A stretch of DNA of 57,450 bases from Peribolospora baueri (lineage: Eukaryota > Basidiomycota > Peribolosporomycetes > Peribolosporales > Peribolosporaceae): NCBI GenBank assembly GCA_029717555.1, contig JAMDHS010000115.1, positions 1 through 57,450 of the forward strand. The letters run 5' to 3'. Every line of letters starts with the position of its first letter. Position 1 is the first letter of the stretch. Below are positions 56,371-57,450 of the stretch, in pieces. Both the position numbers and the translations under genes were made by a program. The notes below the pieces were generated by a model. The model searched no databases and had not been told where the DNA came from. It worked only from the letters and a program-made list of their open reading frames with translations.

Positions 56371-57450
56371 TTAGTAGAGGTCGTCGTAGTCGCTATCGTC
56401 GAACAGGCTGCGGAGGTACTCGATCTCGAGCGCGCGACGCTGGCCCTGCTGCTGCTGCGGCTGCTGCTGCTGCTGGAGCTGGCTCATGCCAGTGGCGGCG
56501 TGGGCGCCGGTGGTGGGACCAACGTTGGTGTTGACGTTGGTGGGGTTCTCGTGCGATCCGAACATGTCCATACCGGGGACCAGACGCTCTTCGAGGTCAC
56601 GGCGGCCGGTAGCGGTGGAGGCGCCGGTTTTGGGACCAACGTTGGTGGTGACGTGCGTGCTGCCGCTGCCGCTGCCACCGCTACCGCCAAAACCACCCAT
56701 ACCCATCATGGCCAGATCCCCCACCTCGGGAACAGCAGCGAGGGGAGCCAGGCGCCTTTCGAGGCCGCGACGACCGGTAGAGGCAGAGGCACCGGTGGTG
56801 GGACCAACGTTGGTGTCGACATAGGTGGGAGCTTGCTGCGAGCCGAAGATGTCCATACCGGGGAGCTGACGCTCGTCGAGGTCGCGGCGGGCGGTAGCGG
56901 CGGAGGCGCCGGTTTTGGGACCAACATTGGTGTTGACGCGCGTGCCGCCGGCTGGAGCACCGGAACCGCCCATTGGCATGAACATGCTTGCCATGCTTGC
57001 CATTCCGAGCATGTCACCGATCCCACGCTCTTCGAGGTCGCGCTGCTGCGGCGGCTGCTGGCCTTGGGGCTGCTGCTGCTGCTGCTGCTGGAGCTGGCTC
57101 ATGCCAGTGGCGGCGTGGGCGCCGGTGGCGGGACCAACGTTGGTGTTGACGTTGGTGGGGTTCTGGTGCGATCCGAACATGTCCATACCGGGGACCAGAC
57201 GCTCTTCGAGGTCGCGCTGATGCGGCGGCTGCTGGCCTTGGGGCGGCGGCTGCTGGCCTTGGGGCGGCGGCGGGGGCTTGCTGAAGGCGCCTACCAAGGG
57301 GAAAGCCATGGAGCCAAGCATGGCAACGTTGGTGATCTTATTGAGCTTGCCACCACCACCGCCTTGCGCGGGAGGGCTGGCGGTGGTACCGCTGCCGGAT
57401 TTACCGAACCCGAACCGGGGGAACTCGAACGCTCGCTCTTCGAGGTCGCG
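56371..57450 (-). CDS. Repeat-built Gln/Gly-rich protein, N-terminus beyond the window; possible processed repeat precursor
   Basis: One open frame from the right edge to a TAA at 56371-56373, about 359 residues, incomplete at the 5' end. It is built of units opening with RDLEER (variants RDLDER, RGLERR) and closing with VNTNVGPxTGAxAATG followed by RR, or by a polyGln linker (MSQLQQQQQ). Six RDLEER-type openers and five NTNVGP closers are visible. Cores between them include LVPGMDMFGSHQNPTN (twice, almost identical), QLPGMDIFGSQQAPTY, GIGDMLGMASMASMFMPMGG and LAPLAAVPEVGDLAMMGMGG. RR pairs precede four openers and would be kexin (Kex2) sites if the protein is secreted. A hydrophobic stretch (VAMLGSMAFPLVGAF) lies near the visible start. 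The last residues are acidic (LRSLFDDSDYDDLY). The repeat-with-dibasic plan recalls fungal Kex2-processed repeat proteins, but the signal peptide, if any, is outside the window. No family recognised. Confidence 0.75.
   Translation of the reverse strand, partial: RDLEERAFEFPRFGFGKSGSGTTASPPAQGGGGGKLNKITNVAMLGSMAFPLVGAFSKPPPPPQGQQPPPQGQQPPHQRDLEERLVPGMDMFGSHQNPTNVNTNVGPATGAHAATGMSQLQQQQQQQPQGQQPPQQRDLEERGIGDMLGMASMASMFMPMGGSGAPAGGTRVNTNVGPKTGASAATARRDLDERQLPGMDIFGSQQAPTYVDTNVGPTTGASASTGRRGLERRLAPLAAVPEVGDLAMMGMGGFGGSGGSGSGSTHVTTNVGPKTGASTATGRRDLEERLVPGMDMFGSHENPTNVNTNVGPTTGAHAATGMSQLQQQQQPQQQQGQRRALEIEYLRSLFDDSDYDDLY
56473..57216 (-). repeat. Near-identical 129-bp segments within the repeat protein
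   Basis: 56473-56601 and 57088-57216 differ at only about 3 of 129 bases, while the three intervening units are much more diverged. This suggests a recent duplication or gene conversion between non-adjacent units. Confidence 0.88.

Noticed and set aside
1-57450. tRNA and rRNA genes
   Set aside because: T-loop-like GGTTCGA strings were looked for; none lay in a cloverleaf with a matching acceptor stem. No rRNA sequence was recognised.
1-57450. CRISPR arrays, operons, ribosome-binding sites, prophage
   Set aside because: The window is spliced eukaryotic nuclear DNA; the short tandem repeats are microsatellites, not spaced direct repeats.
1-57450. A biosynthetic gene cluster
   Set aside because: The reductase (17-19.6 kb) and isovaleryl-CoA dehydrogenase are ordinary metabolic genes. 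There is no synthase, P450, transporter or cluster regulator beside them.

Overview
This 57.45 kb window looks like nuclear DNA of a basidiomycete yeast. It is GC-rich, its coding exons use mostly C or G in third codon positions, and its genes are cut by many short introns (about 50-150 nt) with GTRAGT-type donors and CAG/TAG acceptors. Serine-, glycine- and proline-rich low-complexity protein segments are common. Gene content (a fused MAD3/BUB1-type kinase, a basidiomycete-type secreted protein with Asn-Gly repeats, copia fragments) suggests Pucciniomycotina, possibly the Rhodotorula/Sporobolomyces group; that placement is inference.

Layout: the window opens inside the last exon of a metallophosphatase (Ppn2/ApaH-like, +). 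An uncharacterised nuclear-looking protein (-) follows, divergent from an SRS2/UvrD-type DNA helicase (+). Next come the ER translocon-associated protein TRAP-alpha/Irc22 (+), a long non-coding stretch, and a 594-residue secreted protein with a (GGCAAT)14 Asn-Gly tract (+). A broken Ty1/copia relic (-) lies at about 14.7-16.4 kb and contains a perfect 157-bp inverted repeat. A medium-chain NADP-dependent reductase (-) and Mediator subunit MED22 (+) are divergent, followed by a Ser-rich coiled-coil protein (-) divergent from BUB1 (+).

From 29.6 kb: isovaleryl-CoA dehydrogenase (-), a doubtful small membrane-anchored protein (+), a secreted S41 tail-specific protease (-), two small secreted proteins with GPI-like tails (+) flanking a 116-residue basic protein (-), the SWR1 subunit Vps71/Swc6 (-), a degenerate tandem duplication, an uncharacterised 480-residue protein (-), mitotic cyclin B (-), and the tRNA-thiolation/urmylation enzyme Uba4/MOCS3 (+). 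The right edge cuts a repetitive, Gln-rich protein (-) made of RDLEER...NTNVGPxTGA units.

The genes are independently transcribed housekeeping and cell-surface genes; there is no operon and no obvious metabolic cluster. The most unusual items are the repeat-built protein at the right edge, which may be a protease-processed repeat precursor, the triplicated RxxL-bearing repeat in cyclin B, and the Asn-Gly tract protein. Intron-exon structures were worked out by hand from splice signals and reading-frame continuity and need transcript support.
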